DNA from: Aeromonas encheleia
GTDB taxonomy: Bacteria; Pseudomonadota; Gammaproteobacteria; Enterobacterales; Aeromonadaceae
Direction of reading: 5' to 3'
NCBI RefSeq assembly: GCF_900637545.1
Contig: NZ_LR134376.1
Location: forward strand, 2,685,001-2,749,000
Length of the DNA stretch: 64,000 nucleotides
The notes beneath the pieces were generated by a model, which was given only the letters and a program-made list of their open reading frames with translations, was not told where the DNA came from and ran no database searches. Within the stretch, counting starts at the first letter, position 1. Each line of letters opens with the position of its first letter. This document shows, one piece after another, positions 43,085 through 52,452 of the stretch. Both the position numbers and the translations under genes were made by a program.

Positions 43085-43373
43085 CGTTAAGTTAATCGCG
43101 GCGCACTCTTGAACAAGGGCTGGAACTGCTTTAATAACAAGATCTTCCCACTCGTTCGGCCGGACTCGTTGCCAAATTTGGCGACACTGGTCTTAGCACT
43201 GTCAGGTGCTTTTTCATGGCCCGACTCTAGCGCCGTCCGCCCGGTGCGTCACTGGCGCTCTGGTAACAATTTGTTTCTCTCTATATAAAAAGGGGTATCG
43301 CGCCGAGCCTGCTCGCCGCTCCCCATGCCGTTCGCGGGCCACCTAGCACGCGATCCCTTGATAAGGAGTCACC
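43085..43373. other. divergent promoter region with a 12-bp palindrome
   Basis: No gene. GCCAAATTTGGC (43171-43182) is a perfect palindrome and a possible operator. Confidence 0.4.
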
Positions 43374-43913
43374 ATGTTGATCACCTCCACCACAGGCCTG
43401 CTGGTCGTCGATATTCAGGGCAAGCTGGCCCGCCTCGTCGAGGAGAGCGAGCCCCTCATCGCCAATACCGCCCGGCTGGTGCAAGGCGCCCAGGCGCTGG
43501 GCTTGCCGGTGATCTGGCTGGAGCAAAATCCGGACAAGCTCGGGGCCACGGTGCCCGAGCTACAGCCGCTGCAAGCCGGGGCACAGGTGCTGCCCAAGTT
43601 CAGCTTCGGCGCCCTGGGGGAGCCGCAGGTGGCGGCGGCGATCCAGCAGAGCGGTGTCAGCCACTGGCTGGTATGCGGCATCGAGGCCCATATCTGTGTC
43701 TATCAGACGGTGCAGGGGCTGCTGGACGGGGGCGCCCAGGTGTCATTGGTGGTGGATGCGGTGTCGTCCCGCACCGCCGCCAACAAGACGGTGGCCGTCG
43801 ATCAATTGGCGGCATTGGGGGCACGGCTCAGCTCGGTGGAGATGTGCCTCTATGAGCTGCTGGGGGATTGCCGCCATCCGGCATTTCGCCAGATCCTGGC
43901 CCTGGTGAGATAA
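43374..43913 (+). CDS. isochorismatase-like cysteine hydrolase
   Basis: A 179-residue hydrolase of the isochorismatase superfamily, YcaC-like branch. The triad is visible: D13 in LLVVDIQGKL, K75 in PKFSFGAL and C108 in GIEAHICVYQT. These enzymes hydrolyse amides or vinyl ethers; the substrate is unknown. Start has AAGGAG seven bases upstream. A 66-codon membrane protein gene follows 5 bp later and may be co-transcribed. Confidence 0.88.
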   Translation: MLITSTTGLLVVDIQGKLARLVEESEPLIANTARLVQGAQALGLPVIWLEQNPDKLGATVPELQPLQAGAQVLPKFSFGALGEPQVAAAIQQSGVSHWLVCGIEAHICVYQTVQGLLDGGAQVSLVVDAVSSRTAANKTVAVDQLAALGARLSSVEMCLYELLGDCRHPAFRQILALVR

Positions 43914-43918
43914 GCGCC

Positions 43919-44119
43919 ATGATGGATAACATGGCGCCCTTTATGTTTGGTCTGGTCGCTTTCCAAGTCGCACTTGCAGTGACCATGATCGGCATGGCGG
44001 CTACCCGTCTCTATCTGGGCTGGCTCTGGATGGGTGCCATGCCCTTTTACACACTCTGGTGGCTGCTCCTGGGCTACCCCCCACTCCTTCCCGAGGGGTG
44101 GTCAACGCCGTCCCAATAA
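43919..44119 (+). CDS. small membrane protein of unknown function
   Basis: A 66-residue frame starting 5 bp after the hydrolase stop. It has two hydrophobic stretches (MFGLVAFQVALAVTMIGMAA and LWMGAMPFYTLWWLLLGY). The ribosome site is weak, so translational coupling is likely if it is real. Confidence 0.5.
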   Translation: MMDNMAPFMFGLVAFQVALAVTMIGMAATRLYLGWLWMGAMPFYTLWWLLLGYPPLLPEGWSTPSQ

Positions 44120-44141
44120 AGAGCACCGAGGCCCGGGCCAA

Positions 44142-45605
44142 TCACAATGACTCACCTTCCCCCAGCCTCTCTTGCAGATAGCGATAACCACCGGTGCCGT
44201 CGGGCACGAAGCTCAGCCTGTGGGTCAGGCCGGGGGGCGCATCCTCGGGATGGTGGGAGACGAACAGCAGCTGGGTGCCTTGGCCTATGAGGCGCACCAC
44301 CATCTCTCGCACCAGATGGCGGTTGAGGGGATCCAGCCCCTGCAGCGGCTCGTCCAGGATCAGCAGCGGCGGATGCTTGACCAGCGCCCTGGCGATCAGC
44401 ACCAGCCGCTGCTGGCCGAAGGAGAGGGAGTGAAATGGCAAGGCCCCCTGCGCACCGAGCCCGAGCAGGCTCAGCCACTGGTTAGCCAGCGCCAGCTGGC
44501 GATCGCCGGGGCGGCTGTAGAGGCCGATGGAGTCATAAAACCCCGACAGGATCACCGTCAGCACAGAGCCATTAACCCGGTAGTCGAGGTGCAGCGCCGG
44601 GCTGACCAGACCGATGTGACGCTTGATCTCCCAGATGCTCTCGCCGCTGCCACGGCGTACCCCGAACAGCACGAGATCGTTGCTGTAGCCTTGCGGATGA
44701 TCGCCGGTGATGAGGGCGAGCAGGGTCGACTTGCCGGCGCCGTTCGGGCCAACCAGCTGCCAGTGCTCCCCCTCCCCAATGGTCCAGTCGAGCCCGTCGA
44801 TCACCAGCTGCTCGCCATAGGCGACCCGCAGGTTGCGCATCTGCACCCGGGGGCCGGCGGGCAAGGGCGCGGGCGCCGTGAGCGGCGGCGGCAGCCGCGG
44901 ACTCTGCCCCTCGACCCGCGCCAGCTGGGCCACCTCCTGGCTCCCCAGCACGGCGTCGCGCTGCCCCGCCAGCAGCAGACACAGCTCCCCGAGCAGGCCG
45001 AGGTGGCTGGCGAAGGGGGGGATCTCGTCGAATCGATTGACGATGATCACCAGGCGCTGCCCCTGCGCCACCAGATCAGCCAGCAGCGCCATCAGCTCGA
45101 GGCGCGAGCCCTGATCCAGGCCATCGAACGGCTCGTCCAGCACCAGCAGCTCGGGCCTCGACAGCAGGGCGCGGGCCAGCAGCAGCTTGCGTCCCTCACC
45201 GCTCGAGAGATGACGGTAGGGACGATCCCACAGCGCCGCTATGCCAAAGCGCGCCAGCAGCGCCCGTGCCTGCGGCGCCTCCCCCACCTCCAGCATCAGG
45301 GTCGATACCTTATACCCCGCCTCCTCTTCTTCCCCCAGCATGTCGGTGTTGCGCCGCTGCCAGTCCTGCTCCCCCAGCTGCTGCTGCGACTCGAAGGAGA
45401 GGCGCACGGCATTCAGCTGGCCCAGGGCCTGCCCCGAGCGCAGGCTCAGCTCGCCGCACAGGGCCGAGGCCAGCGCCGTCTTGCCGCTGCCGTTGCTGCC
45501 GACGAAGGCCCAGCACTCTCCCTGGGCAAGAGTAAGTTCGGGGATGAAGAGGGTACGGTCACCGCGAAGGGCCAGCCTGGCCGAGTGCCACTGCAATAGG
45601 GTCAT
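44142..45605 (-). CDS. modF: ModF-like duplicated ABC ATPase
   Basis: A 487-residue protein with two ABC ATPase cassettes and no membrane part, as in E. coli ModF (490). Cassette 1: Walker A GSNGSGKT, signature LSSGEGRK, Walker B LLVLDEPFDGLD. Cassette 2: Walker A GPNGAGKS, signature LSFGQQRL, Walker B LLILDEPLQGLD. ModF is linked to molybdate or photorepair functions, but its role is not settled. No mod transport genes are next to it. Confidence 0.92.
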   Translation of the reverse strand: MTLLQWHSARLALRGDRTLFIPELTLAQGECWAFVGSNGSGKTALASALCGELSLRSGQALGQLNAVRLSFESQQQLGEQDWQRRNTDMLGEEEEAGYKVSTLMLEVGEAPQARALLARFGIAALWDRPYRHLSSGEGRKLLLARALLSRPELLVLDEPFDGLDQGSRLELMALLADLVAQGQRLVIIVNRFDEIPPFASHLGLLGELCLLLAGQRDAVLGSQEVAQLARVEGQSPRLPPPLTAPAPLPAGPRVQMRNLRVAYGEQLVIDGLDWTIGEGEHWQLVGPNGAGKSTLLALITGDHPQGYSNDLVLFGVRRGSGESIWEIKRHIGLVSPALHLDYRVNGSVLTVILSGFYDSIGLYSRPGDRQLALANQWLSLLGLGAQGALPFHSLSFGQQRLVLIARALVKHPPLLILDEPLQGLDPLNRHLVREMVVRLIGQGTQLLFVSHHPEDAPPGLTHRLSFVPDGTGGYRYLQERLGEGESL

Positions 45606-45922
45606 GGATCCATCCTGATTGTCTGTTTGCCGTTACCTTAACAGGGTTCACATCAGACCACAGCCATGGCGATTCCCCCCTGCGGGCGAGCAGGGGCGCA
45701 CCTAACAACAGAATGATCTATAGACAAAAAGATCACTAATGACAGATGCGAATAGCTCTCAATAAAACACGATCGTCGTCACATTGATACCCCCATATGG
45801 GCTCAAATGGGGTTTATATGAACCCCTTCACAACTCTGAATTGAGAGTCTTTTGAATCGTATTTTCTCATGTATAGATGCCAGCGCACCTCGGACGGTGC
45901 GCCCTTAAGATGGAGTTTATCA
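45606..45922. promoter_or_regulatory. promoter region of the serine protease gene
   Basis: A 317-bp AT-rich gap with no gene. GGGGTT (45809-45814) and AACCCC (45821-45826) form an inverted repeat around TATATG, about 100 bp before the start codon. A possible regulator target; nothing more specific can be read. Confidence 0.4.
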
Positions 45923-47800
45923 ATGAGAAAGACATCGTTAGCGTTGGCAATCACGGCCCTGCTCTCGGCCCTGCCTGCCGTCTCGGTTCAGGCCAATGAG
46001 AGTTGTACCCCCCTCACCGGCAGAGAGGCCGGCATGGATACCGGTCGCGGCAGCGCAGCGCGTTGCCTGCCCGGCATCAACCCCCTGCAGGATCAGCAGT
46101 GGCACCTGCTCAACAGTGGCCAGGATGCCTTCAGCCCCCGCGCCGGCGTGGCAGGCAATGACCTCAACCTCTGGTGGGCCCACCGCACCGAGGTGCTCGG
46201 TCAGGGCATCAACGTGGCCGTGGTGGACGATGGCCTGGCCATCGCCCACCCGGATCTGGTCGACAACGTCCGCCCCGGCTCACGCAACGTGGTGACCGGC
46301 GGCGACGACCCGACGCCAACCGATCCGGACAGTGCCCACGGCACCTCGGTGTCCGGCATCATAGCCGCGGTGGATAACGCCATCGGCACCAGAGGCGTGG
46401 CGCCCCGCGCCCAGCTGCAGGGGTTCAACCTGCTCGACAACGACAGCCAGCAGTTGCAGCAGGATTGGCTCTATGCCCTCGGCGACAGCCCGGCCAGCGG
46501 CGATAACCGGGTCTTCAACCAGAGCTACGGCATGAGCCTGGTCGATCCACAAAGGGCCGACGGGCTGGACCAGCTACAGCTGGATCGCCTGTTCGAGCGG
46601 ATGACCCAGCAGGTGCAAGGGGCGGCCTACATCAAGGCGGCGGGCAACGGCTTCAGCCGGATTGCCGCCGGCAACTATGCCCTCAACCGCAGCGGCGGCG
46701 ATCTAAGGTTGCCGTTTGAAAACAGCAACATCGATCCCTCCAACAGCAACTTCTGGAACCTGGTGGTCAGCGCCAGCAACGCGAACGGAGTGCGATCGTC
46801 CTACTCCAGCGTCGGCAGCAACGTATTCCTGACGGCCCCCGGCGGGGAATACGGCACGGACGCGCCAGCCATGGTGACCACGGATCTGCCTGGCTGCAAC
46901 ATGGGTTACAACCGGCTGGACGATCCCAGCACCAACCGGCTGCACGGCAATCCGCAACTGGATGCCAGCTGTGACTACAACGGCGTGATGAACGGCACCT
47001 CCTCGGCCACCCCCAATACCGCCGGGGCCATGGCGCTGCTGATGTCCGCCTATCCGGACCTGTCGGTGCGGGATCTGCGCGATCTGCTGGCCCGCAGCGC
47101 CACCCGCCTCGATGCCGAGCAGGCGCCGGTGCAGCTGAGCTACACCGCCGCCGATGGCCAGCGCCGTCAGGTGACGGGGCTGGAAGGCTGGGAGCGCAAC
47201 GCCGCCGGCATCTGGTACAGCCCGACCTATGGTTTCGGGTTGGTGGATGTGAACCGGGCCCTGGTCGATGCCGCCACCCATGAGCCCCTGCCGCCGCTGG
47301 TGCAGCTGCCGTGGCAGCAGGTGACGGTGCGCGATCGCGCCGCCGGGGCCATCCCGGATCTCGGCAGCGCCCCGACCCGCTCCGGCGCCCGGGTCGATCA
47401 ACCCCTGACCGTGGAGGCGGTGCAGGTGCTGGTCAGCCTGGATCACCAGCGCCTACCCGATCTGCTGATCGAGCTGGTCTCCCCCTCCGGCACCCGCAGC
47501 GTGCTGCTCAACCCCAACAACAGCCTGGTGGGCCAATCCCTCGACCGGCAGCAGCTGGGCTATGTGCGCACCCGGGGACTGCGCGACATGCGCATGCTCT
47601 CCCACAAGTTCTACGGCGAGCAGGCTCAGGGCGAGTGGCGACTGGAGGTGACCGACGTCGCCAGCGGCAACCGCCAGGTTGCACTGCGCAACCTCAGCAC
47701 CAACGCCCGCAGCACCCTGACCGAGCGCAACAACAGCCAGCCTGGCCAGTTGCTCAACTGGTCCCTGCGGGTGCTCGGCCATGACGCCGCCCCTCTCTAA
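45923..47800 (+). CDS. asp: secreted kexin-like serine protease (ASP)
   Basis: A 625-residue secreted subtilase of the kexin type. Signal peptide of 24 residues (ending SVQA before NESC). The catalytic triad is D102 (AVVDDG), H139 (DSAHGTS) and the serine of NGTSSATPN (about 360); in mature numbering D78 and H115, as described for Aeromonas sobria ASP. The last ~130 residues are the P-domain. ASP raises vascular permeability and cleaves prekallikrein and other host proteins (known for A. sobria). GGAG precedes ATG 45923. The next gene is its chaperone. Confidence 0.95.
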   Translation: MRKTSLALAITALLSALPAVSVQANESCTPLTGREAGMDTGRGSAARCLPGINPLQDQQWHLLNSGQDAFSPRAGVAGNDLNLWWAHRTEVLGQGINVAVVDDGLAIAHPDLVDNVRPGSRNVVTGGDDPTPTDPDSAHGTSVSGIIAAVDNAIGTRGVAPRAQLQGFNLLDNDSQQLQQDWLYALGDSPASGDNRVFNQSYGMSLVDPQRADGLDQLQLDRLFERMTQQVQGAAYIKAAGNGFSRIAAGNYALNRSGGDLRLPFENSNIDPSNSNFWNLVVSASNANGVRSSYSSVGSNVFLTAPGGEYGTDAPAMVTTDLPGCNMGYNRLDDPSTNRLHGNPQLDASCDYNGVMNGTSSATPNTAGAMALLMSAYPDLSVRDLRDLLARSATRLDAEQAPVQLSYTAADGQRRQVTGLEGWERNAAGIWYSPTYGFGLVDVNRALVDAATHEPLPPLVQLPWQQVTVRDRAAGAIPDLGSAPTRSGARVDQPLTVEAVQVLVSLDHQRLPDLLIELVSPSGTRSVLLNPNNSLVGQSLDRQQLGYVRTRGLRDMRMLSHKFYGEQAQGEWRLEVTDVASGNRQVALRNLSTNARSTLTERNNSQPGQLLNWSLRVLGHDAAPL

Positions 47801-47818
47801 TTGCACAGGAGTCACAAC

Positions 47819-48280
47819 ATGAAACACAGCTTACTCAGCCTTGCCCTGGCAGGCCTGCTGGCCTCGCTCTCCACTCAGGCCATGGCCGGGGAATCGGTGC
47901 TGATCGACGGCAAGCAGTACAGCACCATAGAGGTGAACGGACAGACCTACCTGACACCTTACAACGGCAGCAAGAAACGGGTGGCCCGCAGCCTGGACGG
48001 CCAGGCAACCCAACCCAGCCTGCGCAGCGGCGACATCTTGCTGCAAGGGGCGGCCAGCCCCGAGCTCACCGTCAGCGGCACCCTGCTGGTGGAGGCCGAC
48101 GACAATCAGGCCAGGGCACTGGCCACGCGCCACGGCCTGCGCTTCAAGCAGAGCAGCGGCGGCATCGCCCTGCTGGAGGCACAGTCCGGCACCGATCTGA
48201 ACGCCGTCGCCACCCGGCTCAAGCAGGAAGGAGTGAAGGTGCAGGTCGAGCTGGCCGGCGCCGAGCAACAGCCCAGGTGA
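47819..48280 (+). CDS. ASP maturation chaperone (ORF2 type)
   Basis: A 153-residue exported protein (leader ends TQAMAG) located 18 bp after the protease gene. ORF2 of A. sobria (152 residues) occupies the same place and is needed for ASP to fold, acting as an intermolecular propeptide-like chaperone through its C-terminal region. AGGAG precedes the ATG. The C-terminal domain (LLVEADDNQARALATRHGL) resembles the small ferredoxin-like folds of subtilase propeptides (inference). Confidence 0.9.
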   Translation: MKHSLLSLALAGLLASLSTQAMAGESVLIDGKQYSTIEVNGQTYLTPYNGSKKRVARSLDGQATQPSLRSGDILLQGAASPELTVSGTLLVEADDNQARALATRHGLRFKQSSGGIALLEAQSGTDLNAVATRLKQEGVKVQVELAGAEQQPR

Positions 48281-48315
48281 TCTATCTGCTCCCCGAGCCG
48301 AACACTCATGCCATC

Positions 48316-48340
48316 GAGGGGGCCATAGGCCCCCTTTCTC
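48316..48340 (+). terminator. intrinsic terminator of the protease-chaperone operon
   Basis: AGGGGGCC (48317-48324), ATA loop, GGCCCCCT (48328-48335), then TTCTC. Moderate U-tract. Confidence 0.75.
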
Positions 48341-48630
48341 CATTCTCACCTCCCCCGATGGAGACAAACCGGGTCGCCCGCCAAGGCTCCGATGCGACCG
48401 CGGTCACAACTTCGCACCCTTGCCCCCAACTGCACATTTAGCGCCCCGCCGAGGCAAGGCGGGCCGACGCCGACTTGCTAACCTGCCTGCGGCCCGGGCT
48501 CATGACCACGCACGGCCCGCCCGATGCCTTCATCGATATCCATGGCAAGCCGCCAGCAGAGCGGCCCGGTCAGCTCCCGGAGTCGGTATCACACTTACCT
48601 TTTTATTCAGACAGTTACGAGGAGGCCTCC
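48341..48630. other. promoter region of the GH3 gene
   Basis: No gene seen. The region contains the GH3 ribosome site GAGGAGG at its right end. Confidence 0.5.
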
Positions 48631-51018
48631 ATGCCTATCACCACCACAAGAATGAAAGCGGTTTCACTTTCCGTCAGCCTGGCCCTGGCCGGGATCCTGG
48701 TGGGTTGCAACCAGAACGACTCCGACGCCCCCATCGTCAAGGATGACGCCTATTACCGTGCTCAGGCCGAAACCATGGTGGCCAGGCTGACCCTGGCCGA
48801 GAAGCTGGATCTGCTCTCCGGCCCCGGTTATGGCAGCGCCAACGGCGCCGTCAACGTCAAGCAGGATGTCGCCGGGGTGGCGGGTTACATCAACGGGGTG
48901 AGCCGCAGTGCCGACGGCATCGACATCCCGGCCCTGAAGCTGGCCGACGGCCCGGCGGGCCTTAGGATCAGCGCCAACCGCGACGACGACAGCGCCACCT
49001 ACCATGCCACCGCCTGGCCCATCGGCTCGCTGCTGGCCTCCAGCTGGGACGTCGAGCTGGTCGAGTCCGTGGGGGAAGCCATGGGGGATGAGGTCAGGCA
49101 GTACGGGGTGGACATCCTGCTGGCGCCGGGCATGAACATTCAGCGCAACCCGCTCAATGGCCGCAACTTCGAGTACTACTCGGAAGATCCGCTGCTGACC
49201 GGCAAGATGGGCGCCGCCATGGTAAACGGGGTGGAGAGCAACGGGGTGGGCACCACCATCAAGCACTTCTTTGGCAACAACTCCGAGACCAACCGCAACC
49301 AGATCAACGACATCGGCGAACCGAGAACCTTCTGCGAGATCTACCTGCGCGGCTTCCAGATCGCCGTGGACGAGGCCCAGCCCTGGGCGATCATGACCTC
49401 CTACAACAAGGTCAACGGCACCTATGTGAACGAGCGCAGAGATGCGGTGACCGAGGTGCTGCGCGACGAGTGGCAGTTTGACGGCCTGGTGATGTCCGAC
49501 TGGTTCGCCGGCGACGTGGCCAACAACGCCTACAAGCAGGTGCTGGCAGGGCAAGATCTGATCGAGCCTGGCAACGTCAAGGAGCAGCTGCAGCAATCCA
49601 TCGACCACGGCGATCTGAGCGAGGCCAAGGTGACCGAGGCCGCCATCCATATCCTGACCCAGGTGATGAAGAGCCCCTCCTACAGCCAGCTGGCCGTCAG
49701 CAACAGCCCGGATCTGGCCGCCCATGCCAAACTGGCTCGCCAGGCCGGCGCCGAGAGCATGGTGCTGCTGCGCAACGAAGCCGCCGCCCTGCCGATTGCC
49801 GCGACCAGCAAGGTCGCCAGCTTTGGCATCAACCAGATCAACACCTACAAGGGTGGCACCGGCAGCGGGGACGTGAACGCAACCGGCACCACCACCATAG
49901 CCCAGGGACTGGCCAGCCGTTTCCCGGTCAACGAGGCGCTGCAGAGTTACTACGGCGATTTTTATGAGGCCAACAAGGTCTATCACGAGGGCCAATTCGG
50001 CTCCAAGGGGTTCTATAGCTGCGCAGAGGCCGCCGTCGGCCCCGAGCTGACCGGCTTGATCGCCACGGCCGCCAGCGAGCAGGACGTGGCGGTGATCAGC
50101 CTGGGCCGTCAGGCCGGCGAGGGGGCGGATCGCAGCAACAGCAAGGGCGACTACCTGCTCGGCGATGACGAGACCGCCCTCATCGATGCGGTGAGCAACG
50201 CCTTCCACGCCCAGGATAAAAAGGTGGTGGTGGTGCTCAACGTCAACGGGGTGATAGATACCGCAGAGTGGAGTCACAAGGTGGACGGCATCCTGCTGGC
50301 CTACATGGCGGGTCAGGAGACCGGCCACGCGGTGGCGGATGTGCTCTCAGGCGCGGTCAACCCGAGCGGCAAGCTGGCCCAGAGCTTCCCGCAAAGCTAC
50401 GCCAGCGTCCCCTCCTCGACCAGCTTCCCCGGTGAGGACACCGACGGCGACGGCGAGCCGGACGATCTCTATTACAACGAGGGGATCTACGTCGGCTATC
50501 GCTACTACAGCACCTTCGACAAGGCCGTCTCCTACCCCTTCGGCTTTGGCCTATCCTACACCAGCTTCGGCTACACCAGCCCGGCCATCGCCAGCAATAC
50601 CCTGGCCGATGGCGCGGCCGGCAGCATAGTGCTGACGGCGACCATCACCAACACCGGCGGTGTGGCGGGCAAGGAGGCGGCCCAGGTCTACATCACCGCC
50701 CCCGAGGTCAAACTGAAAAAACCGACCATAGAGCTCAAGGCCTTCGCCAAGACCAAACAGCTGGCCCCTGGCGCCACCGAGCAGCTGAGCTTCACCATTC
50801 CGGCCAGCATACTCGCCAGCTTCGATGAGGCCAGCAACCAGTGGATCCTGGAGCCGGGCAGCTACAGCGCCTACATCAGCCCCTCATCGGACGTCTCCGC
50901 CACCACCCCCGTCACCTTCAAGCTGAGCAAGGAGATAGTGGTGAGCAACACCACGGCGGGCGCCCTGGCCCTGCCAAGCGGTGTGGATGCCGCCACCGTC
51001 ACCACGGTGACAAAATAA
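48631..51018 (+). CDS. GH3 beta-glucosidase-like lipoprotein
   Basis: A 795-residue glycoside hydrolase family 3 enzyme with a lipoprotein leader (lipobox LVGC, C26). The (beta/alpha)8 domain has LADGPAG (D106), IKHFFGNN (K211-H212) and the nucleophile D290 in VMSDWFAG. The second domain (GLIATAASEQDVAVISLGRQ) carries LGRQAGEGADRSN, a likely site of the acid/base glutamate, and a fibronectin-III-like domain closes the protein (GKEAAQVYITAPE). GAGGAGG precedes ATG 48631. Expected at the cell surface or periplasm, trimming beta-glucosides. A convergent AraC gene follows. Confidence 0.93.
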   Translation: MPITTTRMKAVSLSVSLALAGILVGCNQNDSDAPIVKDDAYYRAQAETMVARLTLAEKLDLLSGPGYGSANGAVNVKQDVAGVAGYINGVSRSADGIDIPALKLADGPAGLRISANRDDDSATYHATAWPIGSLLASSWDVELVESVGEAMGDEVRQYGVDILLAPGMNIQRNPLNGRNFEYYSEDPLLTGKMGAAMVNGVESNGVGTTIKHFFGNNSETNRNQINDIGEPRTFCEIYLRGFQIAVDEAQPWAIMTSYNKVNGTYVNERRDAVTEVLRDEWQFDGLVMSDWFAGDVANNAYKQVLAGQDLIEPGNVKEQLQQSIDHGDLSEAKVTEAAIHILTQVMKSPSYSQLAVSNSPDLAAHAKLARQAGAESMVLLRNEAAALPIAATSKVASFGINQINTYKGGTGSGDVNATGTTTIAQGLASRFPVNEALQSYYGDFYEANKVYHEGQFGSKGFYSCAEAAVGPELTGLIATAASEQDVAVISLGRQAGEGADRSNSKGDYLLGDDETALIDAVSNAFHAQDKKVVVVLNVNGVIDTAEWSHKVDGILLAYMAGQETGHAVADVLSGAVNPSGKLAQSFPQSYASVPSSTSFPGEDTDGDGEPDDLYYNEGIYVGYRYYSTFDKAVSYPFGFGLSYTSFGYTSPAIASNTLADGAAGSIVLTATITNTGGVAGKEAAQVYITAPEVKLKKPTIELKAFAKTKQLAPGATEQLSFTIPASILASFDEASNQWILEPGSYSAYISPSSDVSATTPVTFKLSKEIVVSNTTAGALALPSGVDAATVTTVTK

Positions 51019-51072
51019 GAGGACGGGAGCGGCGCCCCGGCGCGCGCTCCCATGAGGATCCGAGCACCTTGA

Positions 51073-51105
51073 CGGGACCAGGCCTGCGCCTGGTCCCGTT
51101 CTTAT
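51073..51105. terminator. terminator shared by the GH3 gene and the convergent AraC gene
   Basis: An 11-bp perfect stem CGGGACCAGGC/GCCTGGTCCCG, then TTCTTATT on the plus strand. The right flank overlaps the last codons of the AraC gene. Confidence 0.85.
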
Positions 51106-52115
51106 TGGCGGGTATTGCGGTAGGCCAGCGGGGTCATATTGGCGTTGGCCTTGAAGAAGCGATTGAGCGCACTCTGGGAGGAGAAGCCCACCAGATCGCT
51201 GATATTTTGCAGCGGCTGCTCCCTCTCCCCCAATAACCGGCAGGCCTCCATCATCTTGACCCGCTTCAGGATGGCGGAAAAACTGCTGCCCTCCCCCTGC
51301 AATTTGCGGTTCAGGGTCCAGCGGCTGATATTCATGGCCGAGCAGACGTCCTTGAGGAGATGGTCATCGCTGTCCATGACACCGCCGCGGATCCGGTGAC
51401 GGATAAGGTCAGCCACCAGATTGGCAAAGGGCACCCGCTCATCGATGTCGGTGCAGATGCTATCCAGCTGACTTGTCTGCAAGCGGCACAGCAAGCCGTT
51501 GTAGCTATCGATGCGGGTATCCAGCAGGGCATTGCCGATGAGCAGGGTGTTGCCCGGCTGATCCCAGCGGCAGTGGGTACCGAAGAAGTGATCCAGCTGG
51601 CGGTGATGGGCAGGCGGCCTGCCGACGAACCCCACCGACACGGCGAGGGCGGGCACATAGGCCCGCAGGATCCGGAAGAGGATGACAAAATTGGGGATGG
51701 CCTGGCTCGCCCCCAGGGCGGCGGGTCCTTGATTGATGTACTCATATTGGGTGTGCAGCGCCCCCAACCTCACCTGATAATCGTCGCAGTTGCCGATGAC
51801 GGTGCGATAGCGCAGCAGGGCCTCGATGGCGGCGCGAGGGGATGGCTGGTTCAGGCAGAGGCTGATGAGCACCGGATAGTGCTCATAGAGCTGAGCGATC
51901 TCATAGGACAAGATGCCCTCGTGAAATCCGCTCAGATAGCCCTGCATCAGACTCAGCAGGCGGTAATGGCTCTGGGCCAGGATCCGGCCATGCTCACGGT
52001 TGATATCGAATGGGGTCAGACCGGCGGCCAGCAGCAGGGCATCCGGATCTCCCCCCTGTTGCTGACAGGCCGTCAGCATTCTCCTGAGAACTTGATTTGC
52101 TACGCTCTGTGCCAT
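51102..52115 (-). CDS. AraC family transcriptional regulator
   Basis: A 337-residue regulator: N-terminal arabinose-binding-type sensor (PF12625 style: YEIAQLYEHYPVLISLCLNQ) and C-terminal AraC HTH pair (VCSAMNISRWTLNRKLQ and ISDLVGFSSQSALNRFFKAN). Same subfamily as the regulator at 158-1210 but clearly different in sequence. It lies tail to tail with the GH3 gene; whether it controls that gene or distant ones is unknown. Confidence 0.9.
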   Translation of the reverse strand: MAQSVANQVLRRMLTACQQQGGDPDALLLAAGLTPFDINREHGRILAQSHYRLLSLMQGYLSGFHEGILSYEIAQLYEHYPVLISLCLNQPSPRAAIEALLRYRTVIGNCDDYQVRLGALHTQYEYINQGPAALGASQAIPNFVILFRILRAYVPALAVSVGFVGRPPAHHRQLDHFFGTHCRWDQPGNTLLIGNALLDTRIDSYNGLLCRLQTSQLDSICTDIDERVPFANLVADLIRHRIRGGVMDSDDHLLKDVCSAMNISRWTLNRKLQGEGSSFSAILKRVKMMEACRLLGEREQPLQNISDLVGFSSQSALNRFFKANANMTPLAYRNTRQ

Positions 52116-52452
52116 CTGCCTACCCTGGCCTCATAAAACACCAATAACTGATTGATGGGCGAGCGCAGGCGGAACCTCTTTCTCCAACCCGGCTCGCATG
52201 ACCTAAAAATGCGGATCCGCCAGCCTGTCCATGACATGGCAGGCTCATTATGGGGGGATGAGGAAGGGCGCCGATGTAACGGAGTGTAAGACCACGATCT
52301 GGCACGCTATTTTGGCGCAGTAGGAGGCAGTCATCGGACAAAAAACAAAATAGAAATGCACCGTATTCCGACATAAAAACGGCGCCCTCTCGGGCGCCGT
52401 TTTTATTTATCACAGTGCGGCACTATCGCCGTATGGCATCCGCAAGCGCGGC
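52116..52452. other. intergenic region with AraC promoter and ppsA terminator
   Basis: A 337-bp gap with no gene. The right part holds the ppsA terminator (52375-52405). Confidence 0.6.
52375..52405 (-). terminator. intrinsic terminator of ppsA
   Basis: ACGGCGCCC (52379-52387), TCTC loop, GGGCGCCGT (52392-52400), with flanking A and T runs; 48 bp past the ppsA stop. Confidence 0.92.

Noticed and set aside
43171..43182. GCCAAATTTGGC palindrome as a named operator
   Set aside because: Perfect palindrome, but too short to assign to any regulator.
45700..45760. A lux-box-like quorum-sensing site before the protease gene
   Set aside because: The GATC...GATC arrangement does not match a 20-bp lux box well enough.
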